Notes: generated by a model not told the origin, from the sequence alone. 64,000 nt of DNA from Aotearoamyces nothofagi (GCA_015345905.1 JADDTR010000021.1:434001-498000), one strand, 5' to 3'; shown: positions 48,917 to 61,548, counted from the stretch's first letter. Made by a program: numbers and translations.

Positions 48917-51900
48917 GGAGTTGGAGTTTTGCTTTTGCAGGGATTTGCTGCGACTGCTGTGCTTAAAGGCACCCTTGTATTTAACGGAGTCGAGGTATGG
49001 AAGGATACTTAATCAGACTACCGCGCTATAAATGTAATTAAAATCTTCACGTTACTTGCTTGGTGACGGCTGCTATTTATAAACAGGGTTAGGTTTACGA
49101 GCAGGGAGATATACCAGTTGTAATACGAGGTGTACTTGTAGAAATCTAACCCTAACTTACGAGAAAGCCAGATAGTCAAATCTATCCTGGACCTACCTAT
49201 AGTAAAATGACGGAGACACGATCTAAACAAATGGCTTCTGTCTGTCTAGACCTAGACGCCTCGCCTCGGCCCTGATATACACTTGGACCTTCCAAAACCT
49301 TCATGACTTTTCCGTCTACTGTTTATCATACTCGCTCTCTGAAACCTCTCTAAAAGCTCTCTGATTACGCCTTCTTCGTACCACAGAACTATAGAAAACA
49401 CGCCTCAAACTTGTCAATCTAGCAGTATAGAGACAAAAAGCAGTCCAATGTAATGTCTAAGTTTTATAAATCCTCTCTCTATCTCAGTTGAGATATAAAT
49501 GTCGAAAGAAAATATGCATTAAAGTGTGCCACCTTTCCTGACACCCGCGTGCCGCCTGTAAAGGATCTGCTGGAGAAGAACACGACTCTGAGTGAGGTAG
49601 GAGAGTGTGTATTGTAGGTCATGAATGTGGATAAAACTAAAAAGCTAACTTGGTAGAAAGAGTACAAGCCATCTATATATATCCCGCGGACCCAGGACTC
49701 TGCCAAAGGTCTCTGACGTGGTTTATCATCGGTGTAGCCGATATGAACCACTTTTTTGGTGCGCGGAGGGGTCTTAATACACACGGTGTCCGAGTCTGCC
49801 TCCTTCTTATCCAGCGACCCAATCCAGCTCCACCACATCCTCATCGGTCCCGGGAGAGTCGAGGCACGCCAGCCAGACTCGTACTGTAGTATACAGGTCA
49901 ATAGCGGCTGTCCTGCCACTAGTTCCCTAAGAATAACCTTATTGGCACTGGTGTAGATGGCTGTGGTGTTTTGTATGATTGATGCTTAAAACCTTAAGCA
50001 ACAGGTTGGTGGGGATTCCATTCAAGGTGGCTCCTGCTACTGTTGCCGAAAGCATTGCTCTACTGACTGACCGGTACTGGCCCTCGGATTTCAACAGCTG
50101 TGATGTCCTCTCCATGCAGCTTCTCAACAAGCCTGATAATCGCTGCAGTCTTGCCATTGCCGAATCGGATCAGGCTAGTGTAAGGGTTAGAAAACCAGAT
50201 ATCTGCATGTAAAAGGCGGTGACTTACAGGTTTGACAAAGACGAGGGGACTGAGATATGGATCCTACGCCTAAATGCCTTCACTATGTTGGCGATGGATG
50301 TATTCTCTGAGATTGCGTTCTTGACTCGCTGTTTGGTCTGTGTTCACTCTTCGGTGCTTGCACCGGAGCTGAGATGGTCGCCCAAATACTCCAGTACTGC
50401 TGTCTTCCACTTGTCTCTAGAGCGTTTCACCCTCTCCGGCAACCATGGCTCCTTCTTCCCTTGCTAAAGAGGGCTTTCTGGCCTTCATGCTTCCTGGACG
50501 CATTATGCAGCTGCTAGCGCTGTTATGTCCTCCCCCGCTGCCATTTGTAGTGAAAAGAGGCTTTGGCGCTTAGCAATCCTCGGAGAAGGCATCTTCGGCA
50601 TCTTCCATTTCCTTGAGATTATCCACCAAGGGCTGAAGATTGGAATAGATGGCTCTGGGAGCCGGGCTCCAGTGCTTGCCTGACGGAGGAGGAACATGGG
50701 CTGTCTGACTCTTTAAAGATCATGCCGGAGGGTTATGGCGTTGGATCCTAGGCGAGCAGTTCCGCTGTTGTGATCTAACGGTGGTGCTTGAGATGCTACC
50801 CGTGTCTTGGGTAACACATCATGGAGGAGGATTTTTTTACAAGGGCCGCGGCTTAGCTATGATTCCTTGGTAGTAGGAGATAGTTTTTTCAACCCAGTAT
50901 CTGTAACTTTGGGTTGAGGTTGACACGCCTTGTGCCTGTCTCTGGTGAATAGTACTGCCAGTGGTTGGACGTAACGAGGATATTAATAGGAAAATGTACT
51001 GATGTAATACCATCAATTGCTTGTGAAGAAGTTATTTTATATATATGGCTAGGAGTTCTTATTTTGTCTTGACTTGCCTAGGCTTATATATTTATATATC
51101 GCCAACTTGCAATTTGGTATCAAACCATCCTGTATAAACATATCGGCTACAAACTCGTCCTGCATAAATTCACCATCTATAAAGTAATTGTTTGTGAACT
51201 CATGTTGAATAAAATCCTCATACACAAACTATCCTATGCAAGCTAAGAGGAAAAATCTAAAATTCACTTTCCGTCTTTCTAACCCAAACATTGAACGGGC
51301 TCTGAGGTTTGCTCAACTCGACTTCGTTATTAAGTTTGTTGCTCTGCCAGGACTGGATTGTCTTACTGTGCAGACGCAAACGTCACCGGGGACTTTGAAT
51401 TGGCGAGCTCTATTTGGGAAGACGTGTCTTATGGCGTTGAACCATCGATGTTGTCATGAAAGGCCCTTGTCCAGACGAGGGAGGTCGTTACTGAGTTTGC
51501 AGTGGCACTGAAGTACACCGAGCTTGATTGGTGATTGGACAAAATAACCAGTAGTATAGGGTAGCTTGTAACAATGTAAGTGTAGTAGGTGTGGAAGAAT
51601 GCCTCTTACTTCTACATATTCGATTGATGATAATGGAGTATAGTAAGCCTAGGAGATGAAAGATACTTATGACAGAATAGATCAGGTGTGGCAGGGTGCT
51701 CATCAATCTTCCATCTGCCAAATACTTACAATCAGGTATCAATGATTAACTTGGTAAATATTCAGGTGTTGGAAAAGATATCGATTACTGTGATATATAC
51801 GGAAGCTCGAGCTGATAAATGATAGAATGTCATAGCTGTACTAAACATTAACCAAGTGTCCGACAATTCTGTATTCCTATTTCCATACAAAACAATGTCA

Positions 51901-52107
51901 CCAAAATCAGTAATCCCAAAATGGCATCGTTGCATCCATGCCAAACCTGAGCTGTGTGACCAAAGCCTCTTCGGACAGTGCTTCGTGTAAACGATTTGGC
52001 CGTGGCATGCCAAGAATTAGAGCTTGATCACGAACTGAACAACGCAATAAGAATCTCCTCTCCATCAAGTAATTACACAATACGCCCATATATGTCCAAG
52101 TAATACA
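48917..52107. other. long gene-free spacer, possibly with old relics
   Basis: A 3.2-kb stretch with many short open frames on both strands (for example 49479-49919 minus and 49979-50467 plus), none with a motif I can name. The gene-like texture at 49.6-50.7 kb hints at a decayed gene or element, but this is impression only. The AT-rich part near 51.0-51.2 kb contains CGCCAACTTGCAATTTGG. This resembles a word (CGCCAATTTGCGATTTGG) in the transposon-like fragment at 21.2 kb. Confidence 0.35.
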
Positions 52108-53230
52108 TTAAACATTTTGGGAGATTCCAGGTTGAATAGTCTCCAACTGCTTCAGCAATTGTGCCCAAACCTTCTTCTGCAATTCTGCTCCTTCTGGAGT
52201 AAGGACAGGCGGTCCTGGTCTGCATATTATTGTTAGCCTTATATTAATTACAGCACAACCGTAGCTTGGATGGCAAAGGTAAGAGAGTACGTACTCTGTA
52301 ATTTCACAATCTGCCATATAAGCACCATGACTCTCTTCACCGGCAGCAACACCAGCGACAAGAGTCCTGCTACCTTCTTCAGTTGTGCGAGCAATTGCCG
52401 CTTTCATAATACCAATAACAAGCTGCTCAACACCATGCGACTCACGGTTAAAGTCTGACTTGCATCCTCCCGGCGTCAAGCAATTGATGATGACTTTTGG
52501 CGAATCCGATTTCGTCTTGCGTGTAACGAGAGTGGCAAGTTCGCGAACAACAAAGACTTCAATGAGCTTTGACGTAGCATATCTATGAAAGTTAGATGAT
52601 CTGGAAAAAAAAGCTAGTTGCGTGAGGATCGTACCTCGACATAGGTAGCCCAGCCGACTTCTCATTATTCATCGCAGCGAAAATATCATCTGCATTTCGC
52701 TCTGGGAACTTGGAAAGGAAATGTAGGTCGGACGTAACGATTGATATCCTTGGCTGAATTCCGAACTTGGTCGCCGACTCCTCCAGCTTCGGTAGTATCA
52801 ACAGGGCCAGAAGGAATGTGCCGATAACATTTGTTGTGATTGTGGACTCAAATCCTTCTACCAACTTGAAGTATTTTGTCATTATCCCCGCGTTTTCTAG
52901 CACGGCATCGATACGGTCCAACTTGTTTGCTCGCAACACGAACGATTTTATAGAGGCATAAGACTGTAGGTCCAGTTCCCAGACCTCAATGCTCGAGGAT
53001 GGACGCCCTGTGCTGTCGAGAATGGCCTGTTTTGCTGCAGCGCCCTTGGACGTATTCCGAACAGCAAGTATGATCAGAGAGGCATCGAGACGAGAAATAT
53101 GCTTGGCAGCTTCGAGACCGAGACCGGTGTTGGATCCCGTTACGATGATTGTCTGGCCAGCAAAGTCTTTAGTAGGCTTCGGTAGAGTCACAAATAGCTG
53201 TGAATGGAGGAATGAAGAGAACCACCCCAT
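52108..53230 (-). CDS. short-chain dehydrogenase/reductase (retinol dehydrogenase-like)
   Basis: A classical-type SDR using NAD(P)(H) to oxidise or reduce an alcohol/ketone, of the RDH/WWOX-like fungal group. Three exons (53230-52635, 52582-52295, 52219-52108) give 331 aa. The cofactor motif TGSNTGLG is at residues 31-38. ENAGIM, the IVTSDLHF Ser region and the catalytic YATSK (200-204) follow. CLTPGGCKSDFNRE occupies the post-catalytic position. The start at 53230 (MGWFSSFLHSQLFVTLP) fits the family. An upstream in-frame ATG at 53302 would add 24 unconserved residues. It is divergent from the Zn2Cys6 regulator, with 554 bp between starts. The substrate is unknown. Confidence 0.92.
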
Positions 53231-53784
53231 AATGGCAAGAATTGAGCACTGGTTCAATGTTTGGAGCTTTTTGGTATAAGGGAGGCTGCAATACTGTATC
53301 AATGTTTAGGAAAGTGAGAGAAGATAGATTGAAAGAAGTCGAACAACTGGATCTGCTAGGACCTTGAAAAGGTCTTATAAGCGTGTAAAGACGTTGAGAG
53401 GAAATCCGAGCGGACATATGACCTACATTCCCCGAAATATATAGTCCGCGCAAGAATGCTCTTGCTGTCATTTGGAGAAGCAAGCGGAGCGGAGCAACTT
53501 TCCCTAAAGTCCGTGGCTCCTGAGGTCGTTGTCCGGCTGACAAATCAATGTCGCATCAGGCTGGCCCCGAGTCACGGGCGGAACCACGGACGAAACACGG
53601 ACGAAGAGGCGGACGTGGACGAATTCGCCTGGCCGACCCGGTCGAAGCACGACTATCCATCTTCCATGATGACATATGGGCAATGATGCTGATATAATAC
53701 TCCATTACCACTGGGCGAGCTGACAAATAACGGACGAATTCAATAACGACGAATCTTGAGGCCCAAGTTGGCCGAGAAGACAAT
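53231..53784. promoter_or_regulatory. divergent promoter, SDR / Zn2Cys6 regulator
   Basis: A 554-bp spacer between opposite starts. It contains repeated CGGACGAA/CGGACGTGG words around 53580-53630 (CACGGACGAAACACGGACG) and another CGGACGAATT near 53733. CGG-type triplets are the usual half-sites of Zn2Cys6 proteins, so autoregulation is possible but unproven. Confidence 0.4.
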
Positions 53785-56185
53785 ATGTCAGCTGACGCTT
53801 CTTCGTCCGCTTCAGCCGCTACTCACCAAAAACCCATGCGGAAAGGAACACACAGTTGTCTTGAATGTTAGAATCCTTATTATTGCCAGTCTAAGCAGAG
53901 TTGATTATATATAGGTCGGAAGCGCAAAATACGCTGCGTTTTCAGACCAGATGACTCTGGTGTCTGTATTGCTTGCAAAAATAGAGGCGCTCAATGTACT
54001 GAGCAGAAGCGAGAATTGATACGGACAGCTGCTGTTGACAATAAACCAAATCTTAAAGAGATAGCAGCAAAGCTTGAGGCCGTTATCAGAACTCTTACTG
54101 CAGGTGGCAGCAATGTCTCTGCTTCGGAGGTTGGGAATAACCCGAACCAGCGTCCACGAAACAGCCTATTAAACCAGGATGAGACAACCACCCTGCCCTT
54201 AATTCTGAGCCAGGATATTCATACACCGTTATTTTCCACGAGTTCTTCCGAATCTCAATCCCTCGGTCCCGACACACCTCAGAATCTTGACCCCATTGTG
54301 TCACTATTCAATAACGCAATAGTAAGTTTGGACATACAGACCCTTCCTCGAGCTTTCTGATATCTAAAATATACAGTGGAGAAGCAATAATCCAGAAGAA
54401 GATGCGGCAAAAGATAATTCCAATGGTGACTCAAAACGTAACCTTGACCCAAAACTAGTGGCCAAACGTGCTCAAACTCGTGAGGCCCTGCTCTCTAGCC
54501 TGCTGCAGCCAGAGCTACTTGCAGACGTTTTAAACGCAACCTCTTCATGGTGGTATTCGTGGTAAGTATTATCTAAGACACCATTATTCAGGAACCCAAG
54601 TTACCTGCAACTCTACTGATACACAAGAAGGAGACCTCTTGGACCTTGGCTTTTGGATTCCATGGCGAGTAACAAACCCGAGAGTCTCCAACAATTTGTG
54701 GCATGGGCACTCAACTCAACAGACCCTTCGATTGTAGGCATGGCAATGTTGTGCATTGCAGTCTCCATACAGCAGCTAAACAGTAAAAACCACGAACGTA
54801 TTTTACGACGGCTCCCGCGGCTGCCAGGCGAATTATTCCACGACTACTTTATGAAAGTAGATAGCCTCATTGTTAATGATTATGACTATGCTAGTACAAG
54901 AGAAGGCGTCGAAGTTATCGTCATGTCTGCAAAGACATTCATGAACTTGGGACTTATCAAAAAGACCTGGCTACTCTACCACAGAGCAATATCGTACTCC
55001 CAACTACTAGGCCTTTATCGACCTCAACGCTTGACACAGTTTGAATCAGACAATGATATGAATCGGCGGCACTGGTCTTGGATCTCACTATGTGAATGTG
55101 GCGTTTATCTCAGCTTACTCCTGGGTCTACCATATGCATCGGACTGCAGAACTATCAATACCAGCATATATGGCGAGACAGGCACTGTTCCATTCTTTCG
55201 GCACGACTTATTGAGACTGGCGGTGCAGGTCATCGATAGAAACCAAATGGGGCTGAGTCTGTCCGCTGATATAACTAAAGAAATCCAGGAGCAACTCCAA
55301 TCCGCAGCAATGCTCATGCATAATGACTTCTGGGATTGCCCAGCTACCCTAGCAGCCGGGAAGATCTCCACTAAAGAGTACCTTGAGTGGATAACCTCCC
55401 AGCTCTGGTATCACCAGATTAGAGTATCTCTTCATATGCCATTAATGATACAGTCGATTGAAGACCGAGAATTCGAGAGCCATCGGCTGGAATGCTTGGA
55501 AGGCTGTCGTAATTTGCTGAGGACATATAATATTATGCGCTCAGATCCTAATTCAGCATTCAACATGGTAAAGCTGATCGATTACCAGGCGTTTGTTTGC
55601 GCAACATTATTACTCCTAGGAGTGCTTGGATATGGCAGCTCTCCATCCTTGTACCAAACCATGAGACATGGCCATGATCGGGACTTGGTAGATGTTACTT
55701 TGAATATTCTTCGCCTAGCAGCAGCGACCTCGAACAACAATGTTGCATCCCAAGCTCTCCAAGGACTCGAAACTCTTACCTTAATCGCACGGATGAACAG
55801 CAGTACTAATATAACTGGCATTTCGTGTACTAACCCGTTCGCAGAGATCGTAGTACCATATTCCGGCACAATCATAATCTCTCCAGGCACTTTTTTGAAG
55901 AATCAGAAGAAATCACATCAGAACCCAGCACAACCAGTGATGAACCCACTGCCAGTTTTCACATTATCACATGGCACCTCTCGGGTATTTCCAGAACAAT
56001 ATCAAACGCAGATGAACTCCGAGGTTTCTAGTGCTTATAATACCGCCGACTCTGGAAATAAACAGGAATATGGACTTGGCTTGAATCCTCCGTTCCAATC
56101 TATAGACTTTGATTGGGGGAACTCTATAAATATGAACGCGGACGAAGATTGGGCATGGTTAAATGATATCACCAATAATGTTTGA
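53785..56185 (+). CDS. Zn2Cys6 fungal-specific transcription factor
   Basis: A nuclear regulator with a Gal4-type zinc cluster. Four exons (53785-53866, 53915-54321, 54377-54561, 54631-56185) give 742 aa. The zinc cluster is C-x2-C-x6-C-x9-C-x2-C-x6-C at residues 25, 28, 35, 45, 48 and 55 (CLECRKRKIRC). It is split by intron 1, whose phase completes the second Cys. A Ser/Thr-rich linker follows. The fungal transcription-factor middle homology region contains RRHWSWISLCECGVYLSLLLG. An Asn/Gln/Trp-containing acidic end may be the activation region. Exon 4 begins at 54631, because the acceptor three bases earlier would give an immediate stop. It probably controls the neighbouring SDR, but that is inference. 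Confidence 0.92.
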
Positions 56186-56778
56186 CGGGACCCATTCAGT
56201 CAAGGATATATGAGAAGGAATCAGTAACGGCTCAGCTGGAAAGAGTGCAGCAAGATCTCTGGGATATTCCGATCATTTCTTTGGTCTCGTCGACGCCTAG
56301 GTGCCTTTGTGAGACATTTCCGTTTGCCGACTACCTGTTCTATCTCCCCATCTCGGTATGAGGATGTCAACCTCTTCTCTGCGCCGGCGCCGAAATTACC
56401 CCCAACTCCTCATCGCATCTTACCAGACTTCCTATCACCATATCACAGTTTCGATAGCCACTGTTCTTATAGTTGCCACTCTTTACGACAAAGGAATAAA
56501 TGAATGAACTCTGGCGCACTCTGAGGTATCACTAAGAAGCTTTCGACCGGATATGTTCTCTTATTCCCCTATTGGATATCGTGCAGCATTTTCACTCATC
56601 ATTGTAAATAAAGTGAAAACAACTAAGTGACCATACATCCTTCGCGAGCATTCGCTGTTATCTAAATATGACTCGATTCCTTTAACATCATCCTTCCTTA
56701 TCTGCACAACCTAAATCCTCTAACTGATTGTATATGGCAAGCAGCAGCATCGGCAGAAGACAAGAGCCAAAACGAATT
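56186..56778. other. convergent intergenic region
   Basis: The 3' ends of the regulator (plus) and the multicopper oxidase (minus) meet across 593 bp. No gene is recognised. Confidence 0.45.
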
Positions 56779-58848
56779 CTACTGACCGTCCGCCCACGTA
56801 TCCTGGAAATGCACGACCGTGGGCCAGTGGCTCTCGTTGCCGTATACGTCTCCACCGTACGTCAGGTAGCCGTCGACTTCCGGTCTCGGCACTCGATCCA
56901 GGACGTCGGATGAGTTGCCCATGACCCATACTGTTTGCATGCCCCTGTGCCGCGGTTAGACCGGCGCTCGGTCGTCGCTCCCGGCTTCCAAAGGAGGAGA
57001 GGAGGAGAGGAGGAGAGGCGGGGAGACAACTCACATGATCATGTGCTGTAAGATATGGCAGTGGATCATCCACACCCCCGGCTCAGTGACTCTCAGCCTC
57101 CACGCCCTCCACCCTGCCAACGTGCCATTCGTCGTCGAACTCTGATAGCGATACAGCATGGTAGTATCCCTCTTGACCGGCTGGCCCCATCTCTCCAACA
57201 GCGCCTCGTTCGCCGTCGCATTATACGACCCATCGCCGCAGCCAAGATCGTAATAGTGCGCGCCGTGCGCATGGAACGGGTGGACATCCAGCCCGCCAGA
57301 GTCGGCGCCCGTGTTCTGGATCACTATCTCCAGCACCTCGCCGATCCGGGCGGGGAATGCGCGCGTCACGGGATCGATGCCGCCGTTGGCGGTCGCGCGC
57401 TCGTAGGATGGGAATTCCATGCTGTCGTTCCTGTACAGCGAGACGAGGTAGGGCTCGGTGGGGTACGTGTCGACCCATGGGACCTGGTTCTCTCGCCAGA
57501 TGGTTGCGCCGACGACGGATTGGTGGACCGTTACCGTCACGCGGCGGGTGACATCTGAGGCGGAGGGAAAGTCATCGTCTGGAGTCAGGGGGCTGAGTTT
57601 GTATTCTAGGAAATCTCGGGTTATATTTGGCAGAGTTATCGGAGGCGTAATCGGAGGCGTATATGTTGCTTTCGTGGAGCTATTCTTTACGTATCTCAAT
57701 ATTGCGAACCCGCGAGTCAAAACCGGGCGCTCGCGACTTTCCACCTGGATATAGTACGGATCTGGACCTGGGTCGGATTTTGTGTGGAGCAAGACGCTAA
57801 ATCGCTGTCCAGGACCTATCTGTAGGAAGCTTGTGTTTTGCGGCTTGGTGTATGCACTGAAGGAGTCAGCAAATTGGACTTGCCAGACCAGAGTAAGCAT
57901 ACCCGTCAGCCTCGATAACGGTTAGGTTCTCATGTCCCTGGATCGCGATGGATGCTAGAGTAAGCGCAGTACCACCAACAAATCGTACCCGATAGGTCTT
58001 GTCAGGCTCGACGTCTATGACCGACAGAGTAGAGTTGCAGAAAGTCCCGTTCGCAGTTCCACCCCCCTTTCCGTTGACCATGATCATTGCAGTTTCACCA
58101 CTCCACGACAGCGGCGAAGCTACTAATCCGGTCTCAATTTGATGGTTGGTCTTGCTGAACACGTCTGATAGTTGTATAATCTTCTCATCGTCGTAGTGGT
58201 ATGGCTTGAAGGTATCATCGACAATGAGAGGACCACTAGCGGAGACAGCTTGAAATCCTACGTGGCTGTGGTAAAAGTAGGTACCTGCCATTCCGTACGG
58301 AACGTGGATCTCGTAGTCGAAGAAGTGCAATGGTGGAATTGGCCACTGGCTGGCTTGTGGAGTACCATCACTGAAAGGAGAGACAGCCATTGAAAGCCCA
58401 TGCCAATGCTAAACGTGGTCAGCTGACAACATCATATAATATTATATCAGTAATCCTTAATTCTTCACACCAGCTGAGCTGAATATCCTGCCAAGCACCG
58501 GGGCTATACCGCTTGCCCATATTGCTCTTGCTTCACTCCCACTCATCGAAGCATTTAAAACAGCCGCACACTTACCATTGTCAGGTTCTGGTCCGCCATA
58601 TCATTATAGACCCTAATCCAAGCCGTCCTGCCCTCTTCCAGCCAGATTGCAGGTCCCGGAGAAGTGCCATTAACGAGCACAGTCGGCTTCGCCGGCAGAC
58701 AAGACTGCGAGATGTTGTTCGACGAGACCCGCAATACAGCGTCCGGCACAAACGACCCGTCGTGACACGACAGGACCGGCTTGTACGCCGCAACCATCGA
58801 CGCCGACAAGAAAAAAGCGCAGAGACGCGTCCCCCACGAGCTAAACAT
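56779..58848 (-). CDS. secreted multicopper oxidase (ascomycete laccase-like)
   Basis: A copper enzyme that oxidises phenols or similar substrates with reduction of oxygen to water. Four exons (58848-58576, 58408-57903, 57856-57035, 56944-56779) give 588 aa. A signal peptide covers about residues 1-21. The four copper motifs are all present: HWHG at 92-95, YFYHSHVG, VHPFHAHG and WMIHCHILQHMIMGM. Met in the last motif is the likely axial ligand of the type 1 copper, as in ascorbate oxidases. Many N-x-S/T sites suggest heavy N-glycosylation. Three cupredoxin domains are implied. Intron 1 (167 nt) is long for this genome and sits exactly before HWHG. Whether it is a laccase, pigment oxidase or other subtype is not resolved. 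Confidence 0.93.
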
Positions 58849-60088
58849 GGCGGCGAGACGGGCAGCAGGAAAGAGAGGAAGAGAAGAGACAGAATGACGA
58901 GGTGAACGAGAGCAGGAGAGCCGGCATCTTTAAAGAAACGGCCAGACGCTTAGCAGGAGCGACGATCACCCGCACCCTCGGCACGATGCAGTACAGTAAT
59001 CACAGTAAGAAAAGACTCGGGATCTGGGATTCCCCAAACGCCTCTCGACCATCAGCATTACTGTATCGACGCAGCCGCCGCAGCCAGGCACCGCAGCAAC
59101 CTCGCTTCCGCAGCAGCTCGCCGCCCACAGGCACGGCGACAGCAGCCCAGCCCAAACCCAAACGCCCCCACCATGCAATGTCTGCATCAACAGCAGGGAG
59201 GGCACGTACAGGTCCACGCACAAGCAGGACAATCGCAATCGCAGATCCCACCGCCGGCACGGGAGACACGGAATGCCAGGAGCCGAGAAGGGGGCAGCGG
59301 GACGAGCGTCGTCGTCCGCATCAGGGAGCCGTCGAGACGAGACGAGAAAGCCGCGACGCCGCTCTGCTCTGCTCTGCTCTGCTTGTGCAGCACAGTATGA
59401 CGCGACGGCGGGTGCGACCGAGGAGTACGGCCAGCAGCAGCAGCACCGGACTTATCTCCCTCGGATTGATTGCTCGGCCATTCGCGAGCGCATGCGACGC
59501 GTGCGAGCGCCCACCGAACGGCCCATATCGGGGGTTGTCAGCTAGATACCCCATCCTGAACAGCAGCGGAACAGACGTGCGAGGCGGCCGAGCTGTCCGG
59601 ACGGCGCTTGGGGGTGGTTGGTTCGGGTACCTTGCATAGGCGCGCGCGCGGTGGAGGGGGCGGGGTGGCCTGCTGTGGTTTCGGAGAGATGGGGGGAAGG
59701 GTAAGGATAGGAGAGAGAGAGATGAGAGAGATCGGCTCGGCCAGCGCGGGCGAGGCTTGCGGCTTTGATTGATCCCGAAGATCCTGCATTGCATTGCATT
59801 GCATAGATGGAGGAGGTGGGTGATGCAGCGCGGCACTCTGCCATTAGTATAGGATAGTAAAAGTATAGTTATAGTAAAAGTACATACAGCCGCAGATAAG
59901 AATAAGAATCCCTTGCCTACCTGCCAATCTATCCGCGACACGGCCTCCCATCCCAGAGACGTCTCTACCAGCCCAAGAAGCCTCCCAGGTATAATTTTAT
60001 TACAGCACATCCAGACTCCGCATGCGCATGCGCATCCGCAGCACCGACCCCAGCAACCAGACTCCTGCGTCCCCGCGCGTCCCGTTTT
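58849..60088. other. GC-rich spacer upstream of the multicopper oxidase
   Basis: A 1.2-kb region with the oxidase promoter and the F-box gene 3' end. It contains a GCTCT pentamer run (59361-59384) and a GCATT pentamer run (59786-59804). High GC content leaves long open frames on both strands with no motif, which I do not call. Confidence 0.45.
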
Positions 60089-61507
60089 TCAATACCAGTT
60101 ATGGCCCTCCTCGCCCAGCTTTTCCATCTTCGGGTTCAGCGACAGGAGCCTCTGGCCGGGGATGTGGTCGTCCGTGAAGGCGGCCTCGAAGGTGCCCGAG
60201 ATGGCCCTCTTGCCGATGCAGCCGAACGAGTCGTAGCCGGCGCCCGTGCCGCTGTTGGCCGCCCACTCCGCGCCGGGGTGCCTCTCGTCGCCCAGGTCGC
60301 TCCAGCGCGTCACGATGATGGCCTGCCTGAAGGCCTTCGCGGCCTTGTCTTCCGCGAGCTTGATCTCGACGAGGTATTCCGACGGGCACTCCGGGCAGCG
60401 GCGCATCGGCCGGCACTCCTGGCACTGTATCACGGGCGCGTTGGGGTTGTATGCGCGCCCGTTGAGCCGGTCCTGCGCCTTCTCTTTGATCCCGTTGAAG
60501 CCTTCGGCGTGCCGCGGGACGGGGATGTGGTTGAGCGCGCATTTGCAGAGCGTGGTGAGCTCGCCGTCGCGCCAGTGCGCGCACACCGAGAAGTACGGCG
60601 TGAAGTCTTCGCGGGAGAAGAGCAGTAGCCGCTGGGAGCTGGGAGGGAGGCCCGGCGGCGCGAAACAGGTGCTCTTGACTCGCATTAACAGATGTCCGTT
60701 GTGGACGCAATAGCGCGTAGAATGAGACCAGTCGTCCTGCTTCCAGCGACGGCCGAGTGACTCCACCGATATCCCGTACTGTGGTGAGTACCGCTGAGCT
60801 CGTAGGGCGAGTTGGAGAAAAGCAAATGGCAGACTCCGGTTGGGAGTCAGCCTTGTCCTGGGGAGTTGTACTTCGGGGTTCTGGGCATTTGGGCAGTTGA
60901 ACAGCGGATCAAACACATTAGGTCCCTTCAGCCGTTCATGGCCGCGTTGAGTTCGGAGATGGTACGTTGCACAGGGGAAACAGAACAGGTGGTCCGGGAG
61001 GTCGTAGTCCAGGGCGAGGAGGAAGTCGAGGCGGTACTTCAGATTTTCAGGACGGTTCAGAGCCTCCCAAGGCCCAGGGCCCAGTAGACGTCTCATAGTC
61101 CTGCACGACAGCGCAAGATTCGCCGTATCAGCGAGCGTCAAGAAAGTTGCGATCACATCCCAGAGGCCGCGCGACAAGCTCGATATCAAAGGCTCCCCTG
61201 GCTTCCGCGGGTCGAGGAAGGGCGCTGGGAAGTCGTCGTGGGTGTCGACGACATCGCCCACGACCAAGCTGTGCAGGATGGCCGTGTCATCCAGATGTTC
61301 TCCCAGCTGGGAGTCGACGACACGGTCCTTGTATTTCTCCCGGTGCGCCTGCAGAGGGCTGAGGATGGGTGCGGCTTCCTGGCCAGGGACGTGAGGCACG
61401 TATCCAGCCGGCGGCTGCTTCCTCAACCGCGTATGGGATTTCTTGGGCCGTAACGCGTGGACCAGGCGTGCTCTGAAGCCGCGGTCTTGCGCGGGCTCAG
61501 AGGCCAT
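60089..61507 (-). CDS. F-box domain protein, 472 aa
   Basis: A single-exon gene for a predicted substrate adaptor of an SCF ubiquitin ligase. The F-box lies at about residues 107-145 (LISSLSRGLWDVIATFLTLADTANLALSCRTMRRLLG, shown here by its ends LISSLSRGLW and CRTMRRLLG). The remaining ~325 residues have no repeat I recognise. They include a Cys-rich patch (CQECRPMRRCPECPSEY) that could bind metal, and earlier FCFPCATYHLR and CKCALNH. The C-terminus is GEEGHNWY. Many fungal F-box proteins of unknown target share this layout. The long antisense frames here are GC-driven shadows. Confidence 0.87.
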   Translation of the reverse strand: MASEPAQDRGFRARLVHALRPKKSHTRLRKQPPAGYVPHVPGQEAAPILSPLQAHREKYKDRVVDSQLGEHLDDTAILHSLVVGDVVDTHDDFPAPFLDPRKPGEPLISSLSRGLWDVIATFLTLADTANLALSCRTMRRLLGPGPWEALNRPENLKYRLDFLLALDYDLPDHLFCFPCATYHLRTQRGHERLKGPNVFDPLFNCPNAQNPEVQLPRTRLTPNRSLPFAFLQLALRAQRYSPQYGISVESLGRRWKQDDWSHSTRYCVHNGHLLMRVKSTCFAPPGLPPSSQRLLLFSREDFTPYFSVCAHWRDGELTTLCKCALNHIPVPRHAEGFNGIKEKAQDRLNGRAYNPNAPVIQCQECRPMRRCPECPSEYLVEIKLAEDKAAKAFRQAIIVTRWSDLGDERHPGAEWAANSGTGAGYDSFGCIGKRAISGTFEAAFTDDHIPGQRLLSLNPKMEKLGEEGHNWY

Positions 61508-61548
61508 GATGTTCGCGCGGTGGAGGCGGCGGCGGAGGGGGGTGGATG

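Noticed and set aside
58902-60010. Overlapping long frames on both strands
   Set aside because: GC-rich spacer. No motif, no introns, and both strands are equally open.
60099-60713. Three long frames overlapping the F-box gene
   Set aside because: They are alternative-frame and antisense shadows in GC-rich coding DNA. The F-box frame alone has family support.
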